Positions 8,070-15,435 of a stretch of DNA of 37,002 nt are shown here, piece after piece. Position 1 is the first letter of the stretch. Each line of letters opens with the position of its first letter. Location of the stretch: NCBI GenBank assembly GCA_030625085.1, contig DAOURK010000031.1, positions 1 through 37,002 on the forward strand, read 5' to 3'. The DNA comes from Pseudomonadota bacterium (GTDB lineage Bacteria > SZUA-182 > DTGQ01). The notes beneath the pieces are model-generated. The model saw nothing but the letters and a program-made list of their open reading frames with translations. It searched no databases and was not told the DNA's origin. The position numbers and the translations under genes are program-made.

Positions 8070-8120
8070 GACAAGATCAACAGAATCACCATAATTCTTA
8101 TTTATCCTGTTAATCCTGTC
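8070..8120. repeat. dispersed palindromic repeat upstream of gmk
   Basis: GACAAGATCAACAGAATC (8070-8087) pairs with TATCCTGTTAATCCTGTC (8103-8120): inverted, 14 of 18 positions match. This resembles the widely dispersed GACAGGATTAACAGGAT-type bacterial intergenic repeat. On the minus strand it would form a hairpin in the gmk leader, and it creates the misleading upstream extension of the gmk frame. Confidence 0.65.
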
Positions 8121-8191
8121 TAACTAATATAAAGGGCTGACAAACGGCATAAATAAATTAAAAATCCCTCTACAATTTAAAATAATATAGC

Positions 8192-8455
8192 TTAATTAGT
8201 CGATGAGGGTTCAGACTTAATGCGTTGTGAAATGGTTTCTGATTGCACAGCAGAAAGCATAATATGGCCACTATCAGTAATAATAATAGATCTCGTGCGC
8301 CTTCCGTGAGTAACATCAACTAATTTGCCGGCTTGACGGGCATCTTCTTTAAATCGTTTCATCGGTGCAGAATTAGGGCTAACCACAGCCACAATTCTAC
8401 AGCCAACAACAATATTTCCAAAACCAATATTAATCAATTTATTAATATTGTTCAA
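8192..8455 (-). CDS. remA: RemA-like regulator (DUF370)
   Basis: An 87-residue protein of the DUF370/RemA family. The family signature is the opening [21 protein letters not shown], continuing with [42 protein letters not shown]. In Bacillus subtilis RemA is a DNA-binding activator of matrix genes; the role in Gram-negative bacteria is not established. The start is TTG: there is no ATG in frame before a stop, and the sequence GGGGGAAGAGG lies just before it, though closer than usual. It sits between yicC and gmk, the normal neighbourhood in many anaerobic Gram-negatives. The genes are 40 bp from yicC, so co-transcription is likely. Confidence 0.9.
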   Translation of the reverse strand: MNNINKLINIGFGNIVVGCRIVAVVSPNSAPMKRFKEDARQAGKLVDVTHGRRTRSIIITDSGHIMLSAVQSETISQRIKSEPSSTN

Positions 8456-8495
8456 ATACCTCTTCCCCCTCTTAAATAGTTTAGATCAAAACAAT

Positions 8496-9374
8496 TCACT
8501 CAATATTTTGAATCTGCTCCCTAATTTTTTCCAACTCACCTTTCAATTCAACTGTTTGTTGAGAAATAACAATGTCACTACTTTTATACCCTAAAGTATT
8601 AACCTCCCGGTGAATTTCCTGAAGCAAAAAATCCAATTTTCGACCAATAGGGCCGTCAAACAATAATAATTCCTCTAACTGATGAAGATGGCTGCCAATT
8701 CTGATCAATTCCTCAGTAATGTCAATTTTTTCAGCTGTAATTACTAATTCTTGCTCTAGCCTTTCAGGATTAATAGATACATCTGAAAAATGTTCGGTGA
8801 TTTTAGTAGACAACTGCTCCCTTAATTCAGTTATAAGCTGAGGAAATTTTTTCTTTATTTGCTCAATGATTGTATCAATGTAATCAACTCGGGCTTTAAT
8901 ATCCTCATATAAAGATTTTCCCTCACCAAGCCTCATCTCTTTAATTGATTGAATAGCTTTCTGCAAAGCCTCTTCTATAATCGGCCAATATATATCAAAG
9001 TCTAAATCCTGCTCTTGCACTCCAATAATTTCACGAATGAATGGCATGAGTAAAGAAAGATTTATTTTTTCTTTTATGCCCAAATGATTAGACAGTCCGC
9101 ACAAGGCTTGATAATATTTTGAAGCATTTTCATAATTAACCGGCAATTCGGTTGAACTCGTAAATTTATTAATGGAAACATGTACATCCATTTTTCCTCG
9201 GTGAAAATAAGATTTCATTATATCACGAATTTTTTTTTCCAGAATATAGGAAGGGGCAGGCAATTTAATATTAATATCAAAAAACCGATGATTCAAGGAT
9301 CGACCTTCTACAACTACATTTATATCATCCCTTTGTGCTATGCCGCGTCCATATCCGGTCATGCTTACAATCAA
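8496..9374 (-). CDS. yicC: YicC family endoribonuclease-like protein
   Basis: A 292-residue YicC-family protein. The N-terminal signature SMTGYGRG and EGRSLNHRFFDINIKLP, together with the C-terminal DUF1732 part (RKLDFLLQEIHREVNTLGYKS), are characteristic. E. coli YicC has been linked to RNA decay as an endoribonuclease, and this one is assumed similar. The start is TTG with GGAG 8 nt upstream, giving MIVSMTGYG, which matches the family N-terminus better than the internal ATG at 9362. It is the first gene of the minus-strand run and has a candidate promoter at 9418-9444. Confidence 0.93.
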   Translation of the reverse strand: MIVSMTGYGRGIAQRDDINVVVEGRSLNHRFFDINIKLPAPSYILEKKIRDIMKSYFHRGKMDVHVSINKFTSSTELPVNYENASKYYQALCGLSNHLGIKEKINLSLLMPFIREIIGVQEQDLDFDIYWPIIEEALQKAIQSIKEMRLGEGKSLYEDIKARVDYIDTIIEQIKKKFPQLITELREQLSTKITEHFSDVSINPERLEQELVITAEKIDITEELIRIGSHLHQLEELLLFDGPIGRKLDFLLQEIHREVNTLGYKSSDIVISQQTVELKGELEKIREQIQNIE

Positions 9375-9417
9375 CCGCTTATCTCCTCTTTAGTTGTAAA
9401 TAAATTCGGTAGTGCAT

Positions 9418-9444
9418 GTTATATTATTAAATCAATAATGTCAA
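9418..9444 (-). promoter_or_regulatory. candidate promoter of the yicC-coaBC run
   Basis: Reading the minus strand, TTGACA (9439-9444) is followed after 15 bp by TATAAC (9418-9423), about 45 bp before the yicC start. The spacer is shorter than the ideal 17, so this is tentative. Confidence 0.4.
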
Positions 9445-9514
9445 TGAATTTACAGCGCTCTCATCGTAGTATTTTTAGGCAGTGTAAAGTCTCAGCCCTG
9501 CTAAAAAAATTATA

Positions 9515-9568
9515 TTGACGAAAGGCTAAGGCCTGAAGCCTGCGCAACAATAAAACTTAAGGCTTAAG
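9515..9568. repeat. GC-rich palindromic repeat
   Basis: A degenerate palindromic stretch with AGGCTAAGGCCTGAAGCCT followed by CTTAAGGCTTAAG (9556-9568). It contrasts with the AT-rich surroundings in the 321-bp gap between the divergent yicC and HEPN genes. It resembles the GGCTTTAGCC elements at 23920 and 31666 but is not clearly the same family. The rest of this gap holds the two promoters. Confidence 0.4.
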
Positions 9569-9606
9569 ATAGTCGAAATGAAAATTACTAAAAACTGCTA
9601 TTTCCC

Positions 9607-9635
9607 TTGACAGAGGATAGTCCATTTGTGATAAT
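9607..9635 (+). promoter_or_regulatory. strong sigma-70 promoter of the HEPN-receiver-PBP1A operon
   Basis: TTGACA (9607-9612), 17-bp spacer, then GATAAT (9630-9635) with an extended -10 TG one base upstream (TGTGATAAT). Transcription would begin near 9642, leaving a leader of about 55 nt before the HEPN gene. Confidence 0.65.
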
Positions 9636-9695
9636 TACTTCCATAGCTATGCTTATCAAAAAAGTCGGCTTTTACAGCCAAAAGGAGAAGAATAC

Positions 9696-10148
9696 ATGCA
9701 TGACCCAAAAGATATTGCTGAGGCATATTTATTAGAAAGTGAAGTTGACATTCAGGCCGCCAGATTAACTTATGTAAATGGTCTTTATAGCCGAACCATC
9801 CATTTTGCTCAGGAAGCGGTAGAAAAAATAACGAAAGGGTGCTTAACTCTGCGAAACGTTGTAACCCGAGATCATAAGACATCCACTCTTTTTGTAGCAG
9901 TCTTTCAAAATGATATTCCTGATATTAATAAAATTTACGAAGCAATTACCTCTTTAGAAAAACACGGGGCAAGAACTCGATTTCCGTTATACCAACGCAA
10001 GGATTTACCTCTGTGGATACCTTCAAAGGTTTATGGAGAAGCAGAAGGCATGGATGCACTTACCAAGGGAGAATATGTATATCGTGTATTAAAAGAATAT
10101 CTCATAAAAAAAATCAGGCCAAACAATGAGTCTTCCCAACAAAGTTAA
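9696..10148 (+). CDS. HEPN domain protein
   Basis: A 150-residue all-helical protein of the HEPN family (PF05168 type). The segment YSRTIHFAQEAVEKITKG (residues 31-48) matches the usual helix that reads SR..FLAQQAVEKALKA, and a later RDHKTSTLF provides the conserved histidine (H60). R53 and H60 are spaced as R-x6-H, within the range of the HEPN RNase motif, but this could be chance. AAGGAG lies 8 nt before the ATG. No nucleotidyltransferase (MNT) partner gene adjoins it, so a classic HEPN/MNT toxin-antitoxin pair is not supported. Instead it overlaps the receiver gene by 23 bp. Its role with that regulator and PBP1A is unknown. Confidence 0.75.
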   Translation: MHDPKDIAEAYLLESEVDIQAARLTYVNGLYSRTIHFAQEAVEKITKGCLTLRNVVTRDHKTSTLFVAVFQNDIPDINKIYEAITSLEKHGARTRFPLYQRKDLPLWIPSKVYGEAEGMDALTKGEYVYRVLKEYLIKKIRPNNESSQQS

Positions 10149-10518
10149 TTCGAGCCCCTATATTCTTGTGGTTGACGATGATAAAGAGTTTTGTAAGGCC
10201 CTCAAAGAAATCCTTAATGATGATGGATATCAAGTTTTGACTGCCGGCAATGGTGAAGAAGCTTTTCGTTTAACCAAAAAATATGGTGTTCAGTTGATTA
10301 TATCCGATATTCGGATGCCCATCTTGAATGGTATTGCTCTTTTAGAGTTAATACACGACCAAAATCCTCAACTCAAGGTAATTATTGTAACCGCTTATGA
10401 AGAGGTGGCCTCTTATATTAAAGTAATGAGTTTAGGTGCCTTTGAATATATGAAAAAACCCCTGGATATAGACAAACTGAGAAAAGTGGTCGCCGGGGTC
10501 ATGATTAATGAAACATAA
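10126..10518 (+). CDS. single-domain response regulator
   Basis: A 130-residue CheY-like receiver with no output domain. The acidic pocket is D17-D18-D19 (ILVVDDD), the phospho-acceptor is D61 (IISDIRMPILNG), the switch threonine is T89 and the lysine is K111 (MKKPLD). The receiver resembles those of NtrC-type regulators but ends directly after it. The start ATG lies inside the HEPN gene (overlap 23 bp) with AGG upstream, and its end overlaps the PBP1A start by 11 bp, so the three are likely translationally coupled. No kinase partner is adjacent. It may act by protein contact, for example on the HEPN protein or on cell-wall synthesis. Confidence 0.88.
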   Translation: MSLPNKVNSSPYILVVDDDKEFCKALKEILNDDGYQVLTAGNGEEAFRLTKKYGVQLIISDIRMPILNGIALLELIHDQNPQLKVIIVTAYEEVASYIKVMSLGAFEYMKKPLDIDKLRKVVAGVMINET

Positions 10519-12865
10519 ACTTGCTTACCTGGGAATCTTTTCCCTTTTACTCGTCACCATCTTTATAGGGATAGCATCCGGTTATCTTTATCAGATAATC
10601 CACAACCTTCCGGATATTAAATTCATCCAGGAATATACACCTGGGCAAATAACCCTAATTTACGCAGAAGATGGTCAACAAATTGCCTCTTTCTGTTTGG
10701 AAAGACGAATTCTTGTCCCTCTGCCTGAAATTAGTCAAAATTTCATTAAGGCCATTTTAGCCATAGAAGACGCCAATTTTTATCAACACAAAGGCATCTA
10801 TTGGCCTCGTGTTATTCAGGCTTTTTGGAAAAATCTCAAGTCCGGTCATTATGTGCAAGGAGCCAGCACCATTACCCAACAATTAGCCCGCTCGATATTT
10901 CTTTACCCTCAAAAAACTATCTCGCGTAAAATCAAAGAAGCTTTTTTAGCGTATAAAATCGAAAAAAAGTACTCTAAAAAAGAAATTTTAGAATTGTATG
11001 TAAACCAGATTTACTTTGGGAGTGGCGCTTATGGTGTGGAAGCAGCAGCCAAATCCTACTTTGAAAAAAAAGCCATAGATCTAAAGATCGCTGAAGCAGC
11101 TTTTCTGGCTGGTTTAATTAGGGCCCCAAGTAGATATTCCCCTTTTCGAAATCCTGATCTGGCGCAAAAAAGATGTCGAATAGTGCTAAAAAGATTGCGA
11201 GAAGAAAAATTTATTACCCAAGAGCAACATCATTCAGCTTTGCAATTCCCCTTTGAATTTCAAAAAAAAGAGAAAAAAACACCTGCACCCTATTTTGTTG
11301 AATATATCCGGCAATATTTACAGAATAAATTTGGGCGCTCAGGCCTTTACAAAAGCGGTTTACAGGTTTATACCGCTTTAGATTTACACTTACAAAAAAC
11401 AGCTCAAAAATCCTTGCAATGGGGATTAGAGCGATTGGATAAGCGACAGGGATTCCGTCCTGTTTCCTCTCCTATTGAAAACATTACTGTATCGGAGGAA
11501 AAAATCCGACAAGCCATTAACCAACGAAAGCCAATGGGAGAGAAGCTTTTGGGGGTAGTAAAAGAAGTTTTTAATAAAAAGGTCCTCGTGGATGTCCTTG
11601 AATGGGAAGGAGAGATTAATTTAAAAAATATGCGTTGGACCAAAGTAAAGCATCCCGACAAAATTTTGAAAAAAAAAGATAAGGTTTTTGTTCGCATCAA
11701 AGGATATCAGGAGGCTGAGGCAGAAAAACCATTTAGATTAATTCTTGCCTTAGAGCAAGTCCCTCTTGTTCAGGGGGCTTTGGTAGCTTTAGAACCTAAA
11801 ACCGGTTTCATCCGGGCTCTGGTAGGGGGCTATGATTTTTCCAAAAGTCAATTCAATCGGGCAGTGCAAGCCCACAGACAACCCGGCTCTTCTTTCAAAC
11901 CCTTTATTTATACAGCAGCCCTTCGGCAAGAAAAAACTTTGGCTGATATTATTATTGATTCTCCAATAATCTATAAAGATGAAGCCCGGGAGAAAGATTG
12001 GAAACCGACCAATTATTATGAAAAATTTAACGGCCCTACCACCTTTCGCCAGGCCTTAGAACATTCAAGTAATGTAGTTACCGTGAAGCTATTAAAAGAG
12101 GTAGGGGTCGATCATACCATTGATTTGGTCAGAAAAATGGGGATTACCTCTCCACTTTCTCCAGACCTGTCTTTAGCCTTAGGCGCTTCCGGGGTTACAT
12201 TGCTGGAATTAACCTCGGCTTATGGGGTCTTTAGCGCCCAGGGGGTTTATACACCTCCTATTGCTATCAAATGGATCCTTAACCACAAAGGCGAAATGGT
12301 ACAAAAGAATGACCCTTCCCCTCAAATAGTACTGGATAAACAAGTCAATTATCTTATTACCTCCTTACTGGAAGGCGTCGTACAACATGGCACCGGATGG
12401 CGGGCCAAATCTTTAAGACGACCTGTAGCCGGCAAAACAGGCACAACAAACGAATATAATGATGCCTGGTTTATCGGTTTTAGCCCGGATTTGGTTGTAG
12501 GCGTATGGGTAGGATTTGATGAATACCGGAGCTTGGGAGAAAAAGAAACCGGATCAAGAGCAGCTTGTCCTGTCTGGGTAAAATTTATGTCTGCCGCCTT
12601 GGAGGACAGACCGGTAAAAAATTTTCCCATTCCAACCGGCATAAGCTTTATGAGCATTGATGCAGATACAGGACTGCAAGCTACACCAGATTGTGACAAT
12701 ATTATTGTAGAGGCCTTTCGCGAAGGGACTGAGCCGGAAAAATTATGTAACTGTCAAAATTTGGGCACTGATAGATTTTTAAGTATAGACTTCCAAGCGC
12801 AAAAAACACAAGCCCAAGAAATAATTCCTCATATCCCCAAAAAAAATACCTTTTCCCCTGATTAA
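10508..12865 (+). CDS. mrcA: class A penicillin-binding protein 1A
   Basis: A 785-residue bifunctional peptidoglycan synthase anchored by one N-terminal membrane helix (about residues 5-27). The glycosyltransferase domain (GT51, about 55-230) shows EDANFYQHKGI with the catalytic glutamate, GASTITQQLARSIFL and RKIKEAFLAYKIEKKYSK followed by EILELYVNQIYFG. The transpeptidase domain carries the nucleophile S461 in PGSSFKPF (SxxK with K464), the SSN motif in HSSNVVTVK and the KTG motif in AGKTGTTNEYNDAWF. Between the two domains is an OB-like insert typical of PBP1A. All catalytic motifs are intact. It is the last gene of the HEPN-receiver operon and converges on an LpoA-like lipoprotein gene 16 bp away. 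Confidence 0.96.
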   Translation: MKHKLAYLGIFSLLLVTIFIGIASGYLYQIIHNLPDIKFIQEYTPGQITLIYAEDGQQIASFCLERRILVPLPEISQNFIKAILAIEDANFYQHKGIYWPRVIQAFWKNLKSGHYVQGASTITQQLARSIFLYPQKTISRKIKEAFLAYKIEKKYSKKEILELYVNQIYFGSGAYGVEAAAKSYFEKKAIDLKIAEAAFLAGLIRAPSRYSPFRNPDLAQKRCRIVLKRLREEKFITQEQHHSALQFPFEFQKKEKKTPAPYFVEYIRQYLQNKFGRSGLYKSGLQVYTALDLHLQKTAQKSLQWGLERLDKRQGFRPVSSPIENITVSEEKIRQAINQRKPMGEKLLGVVKEVFNKKVLVDVLEWEGEINLKNMRWTKVKHPDKILKKKDKVFVRIKGYQEAEAEKPFRLILALEQVPLVQGALVALEPKTGFIRALVGGYDFSKSQFNRAVQAHRQPGSSFKPFIYTAALRQEKTLADIIIDSPIIYKDEAREKDWKPTNYYEKFNGPTTFRQALEHSSNVVTVKLLKEVGVDHTIDLVRKMGITSPLSPDLSLALGASGVTLLELTSAYGVFSAQGVYTPPIAIKWILNHKGEMVQKNDPSPQIVLDKQVNYLITSLLEGVVQHGTGWRAKSLRRPVAGKTGTTNEYNDAWFIGFSPDLVVGVWVGFDEYRSLGEKETGSRAACPVWVKFMSAALEDRPVKNFPIPTGISFMSIDADTGLQATPDCDNIIVEAFREGTEPEKLCNCQNLGTDRFLSIDFQAQKTQAQEIIPHIPKKNTFSPD

Positions 12866-12881
12866 AAAATAACGTTTTGTT

Positions 12882-15122
12882 TTAATTAAGTCTAATGAAG
12901 CGATGGTTCTTAATAGTGAGAATAGGGATTTCTTTTATTGCCTCTCCCGATGAGCTAAAGCGAGTCACTCCAGTAACTCCATAAAAATCTCTGGTATTAT
13001 AAATTGATTTGCGCAATTCTTCCCTGTTTACATTGTCAGATTTCATAAGTGCCTCAAGAATAATATTTGTGGCATCATAGGCTTGGGCCGACAGCAAATC
13101 GGGGAGACAGCCATAATTTTTTTTATAATTAGTAACAAATTCCCGTACATGTGGCTCCATGTCTTCCTTGAAAAACCCACTGGTAAACACTACCCCTTCA
13201 ATATATTTTCCCCCATAGGTAATAACCTGCTCAGAATACCAACCATCACACCCTAATAATTGGATATCATATTTTTCTTCACCTTTTTCAGAAGGTGATT
13301 GGATTTGTATATAGGTATTAGCGTCAGCTAATATATTTTCCTGAAGCATTCCTGTGGAAATATTAGGGTCTCTTTGCGTATCTTCACCCTCTTTTAATTC
13401 CGCGGCTAATTCTTCTTCTTCCAAAACGTAAAATGGGACCTGCGGCGCTATGAGAACCACCTCTTCCGGGTATCCCGGGATAAAAAGCCCCTCCGGCCGA
13501 ATCCAATTAATTCGTTCCAATTGGTAGCGAAAATCAGTATCTCCTTCTTCATAAAATTCAATAATACTTATTTCTCCGCCAAGTTTTTCTATCTCTTGAG
13601 CAAAAATCTTCATTAATTCGATTCCGTAAGGATTATAGGGATAAAGAATCCCCATTCGTTCTAAATTAAGAACATTGATTGCATATTCAGCTAAGGCCCT
13701 CCCTTGCTGTTGATTGGTTAGACAATTGCGGAAAAAATACGGGCTGCTTTCCGGAATACTTTCTCCTGTAGCTGTTGGGGTGATAATAGAAACTCCCAAC
13801 TCGTCGGCAACAGGAGCAAGGGCATAAGCTACAGAACTTAACAATGGCCCAACAAACACCATGATTTGCTCTTTTTCAGCAAGCAATTCCAGCCCGTTCT
13901 TCCCATAATCAGGATTTCCTTTAGAGTCGACAATAAATAATCGAATATCAGAATTTGTACGAAGGTTATATTCCTCAAGAGCCAGTTTAATTCCTTTCAC
14001 TACTTTATTACCATAAACAGATAAATCTCCGGAAATAGGAACAATACAACCAATTTTAGTTTTGTTGATAGTTAATCTCAGATCCAGTTTTTCCAAAGCA
14101 CCTAAAACTGTCTCTTTTCCCGGATGATTGGGAAAGGTGGTCAAAAATTCCTCCCAGACTTGCCTGGCTTTTAATAATTGTGACCCTTTTTGTAATTTAT
14201 AGCCTAATTCAATTAACGCCAGATCAGCAGGATAGTTCTTATTATATCGTCCAATCAGAGTTTGAAGCTCTTCCTGGCTAATTTGATTTTGAATGACAGC
14301 AATGATTTCTTGTTCATATTGCCTGAGCAACTCAGGATCTTCTGCATATTGACGGGCTTTTAGTAATTCATCGAGGGCCTCCAAGGGAAGTTTGCGCATT
14401 AGGTTGGCCTTGGCTAAAGATTGGTGAATTTCAGATCGATGAGTAACCCCATATTTAGTGTTGAGCAAGTGATGTAAATTAGCTATGGCCAAGTCGTATT
14501 TTTCAAGATGAATCCAGCAGAGACTTATTTTGTATAGAATTTTAGGGGTCTGTTTATTTTGGGGGTCAAACATCTGTAAAAAAGAAGTATATTCATCAAG
14601 GGCCTTACGATACTCCTTTAGGGCAAAATAAGCATCAGCTAAAAATATAATTGTTTCATCTTCTTGCCCCGCATGATCATAACGTAAATATTCCTGAAAG
14701 AGGGGAATTGATTCAGCGTAATTTTGAAAATAAAAATAACAAAGAGCGATTCCAAGTTTTGCCTCTAAAAAATAAACGCTATGGGGATAATTGAGGATAA
14801 TTTTCTCAAATTGAAAAAATGCCCTTTGATATTCCTTTTGATGGAGGCTAATCCGGCCCAAATGAAAAATAGCCCTGTCTGCTAATGGATGTTGAGGATT
14901 TTGTAAAAGAAATGTAGTGTATAACCTTGCTGCACGTTTATACTTTTTTTGGTGATAGAATTGGTCAGCTAAATTATATCGATCAATAACAGGAATATTT
15001 CTAGGCACACACCCCAAGGCAGCGACCATCAAGCCTGCCAATAAAATAACTATTATAGGTGATCGATAGCAAAACAAAGCATTAAAATGATTATATCTCT
15101 CGTATCGCAAAAATCTTTTCAT
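12882..15122 (-). CDS. TPR and periplasmic-binding-fold lipoprotein, LpoA-like
   Basis: A 746-residue exported lipoprotein. A hydrophobic signal ends in a lipobox, AALGC, with C38 as the acylated residue. Residues about 45-320 are tandem TPR-like helix pairs (for example DQFYHQKKYKRAARLY, GRISLHQKEYQRAFFQFEK). From about 357 a type I periplasmic-binding fold follows (KIGCIVPISGDLSVYGNKVV continuing GIKLALEEYN), as in leucine-binding proteins. An acidic low-complexity insert (EEEELAAELKEGEDTQ) interrupts it. The same two-part plan is known from E. coli LpoA, the outer-membrane activator of PBP1A. Here the PBP1A gene is the direct convergent neighbour, which supports that role but does not prove it. 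The alternative is an amino-acid ABC-transporter binding protein; no permease genes are nearby. Confidence 0.82.
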   Translation of the reverse strand: MKRFLRYERYNHFNALFCYRSPIIVILLAGLMVAALGCVPRNIPVIDRYNLADQFYHQKKYKRAARLYTTFLLQNPQHPLADRAIFHLGRISLHQKEYQRAFFQFEKIILNYPHSVYFLEAKLGIALCYFYFQNYAESIPLFQEYLRYDHAGQEDETIIFLADAYFALKEYRKALDEYTSFLQMFDPQNKQTPKILYKISLCWIHLEKYDLAIANLHHLLNTKYGVTHRSEIHQSLAKANLMRKLPLEALDELLKARQYAEDPELLRQYEQEIIAVIQNQISQEELQTLIGRYNKNYPADLALIELGYKLQKGSQLLKARQVWEEFLTTFPNHPGKETVLGALEKLDLRLTINKTKIGCIVPISGDLSVYGNKVVKGIKLALEEYNLRTNSDIRLFIVDSKGNPDYGKNGLELLAEKEQIMVFVGPLLSSVAYALAPVADELGVSIITPTATGESIPESSPYFFRNCLTNQQQGRALAEYAINVLNLERMGILYPYNPYGIELMKIFAQEIEKLGGEISIIEFYEEGDTDFRYQLERINWIRPEGLFIPGYPEEVVLIAPQVPFYVLEEEELAAELKEGEDTQRDPNISTGMLQENILADANTYIQIQSPSEKGEEKYDIQLLGCDGWYSEQVITYGGKYIEGVVFTSGFFKEDMEPHVREFVTNYKKNYGCLPDLLSAQAYDATNIILEALMKSDNVNREELRKSIYNTRDFYGVTGVTRFSSSGEAIKEIPILTIKNHRFIRLN

Positions 15123-15204
15123 CCCTCATGTTCACATTACATAATATGTTCATTTAAAACCATTAGACTGAACACTTTTAATCTTGAAATCAGTAAAACT
15201 CCCG

Positions 15205-15285
15205 AATTTTCCCCTAAATCTCCTTAACAAAAAATTGGGGTTAAATTGAAAGTCCCCTTTAATAAAGGGAGACGGGGGGAAATTA
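15205..15285. repeat. dispersed palindromic repeat (CCCCTTTAATAAAGGG type)
   Basis: An outer pair AATTTTCCCCTAAATCTCC (15205-15223) and GGGAGACGGGGGGAAATT (15268-15285) encloses an inner hairpin TCCCCTTT (15253-15260) and AAAGGGA (15264-15270). Similar elements with GTCCCCCTTTAT..AAAGGGGGATTTAGGGGGA are common intergenic repeats. It lies in the 313-bp gap between the divergent lipoprotein gene and uvrC; the only other thing I see there is the -10 box at 15341. Confidence 0.65.
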
Positions 15286-15340
15286 ATCCGGTTTTTATAA
15301 TCTCTCATCAAAAAAATAAAAACCCTTTTTGATTGTGTAA

Positions 15341-15349
15341 TGATATAAT
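15341..15349 (+). promoter_or_regulatory. extended -10 box, candidate uvrC promoter
   Basis: TGATATAAT forms a perfect -10 hexamer (TATAAT, 15344-15349) with an extended TG. No good -35 hexamer is at the right distance. It lies about 85 bp before the uvrC start. Confidence 0.4.
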
Positions 15350-15435
15350 AAAGCCGATGAACTGTCAATTTGGAAGTGGGGCTGGGAAAAGAGAAAAGAA
15401 TTATTCTTTACTGTGCAGTTCGCTAAAATGAATGA

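Noticed and set aside
9696-10148. HEPN/MNT toxin-antitoxin system
   Set aside because: No nucleotidyltransferase gene adjoins the HEPN gene on either side; neighbours are a receiver and yicC.
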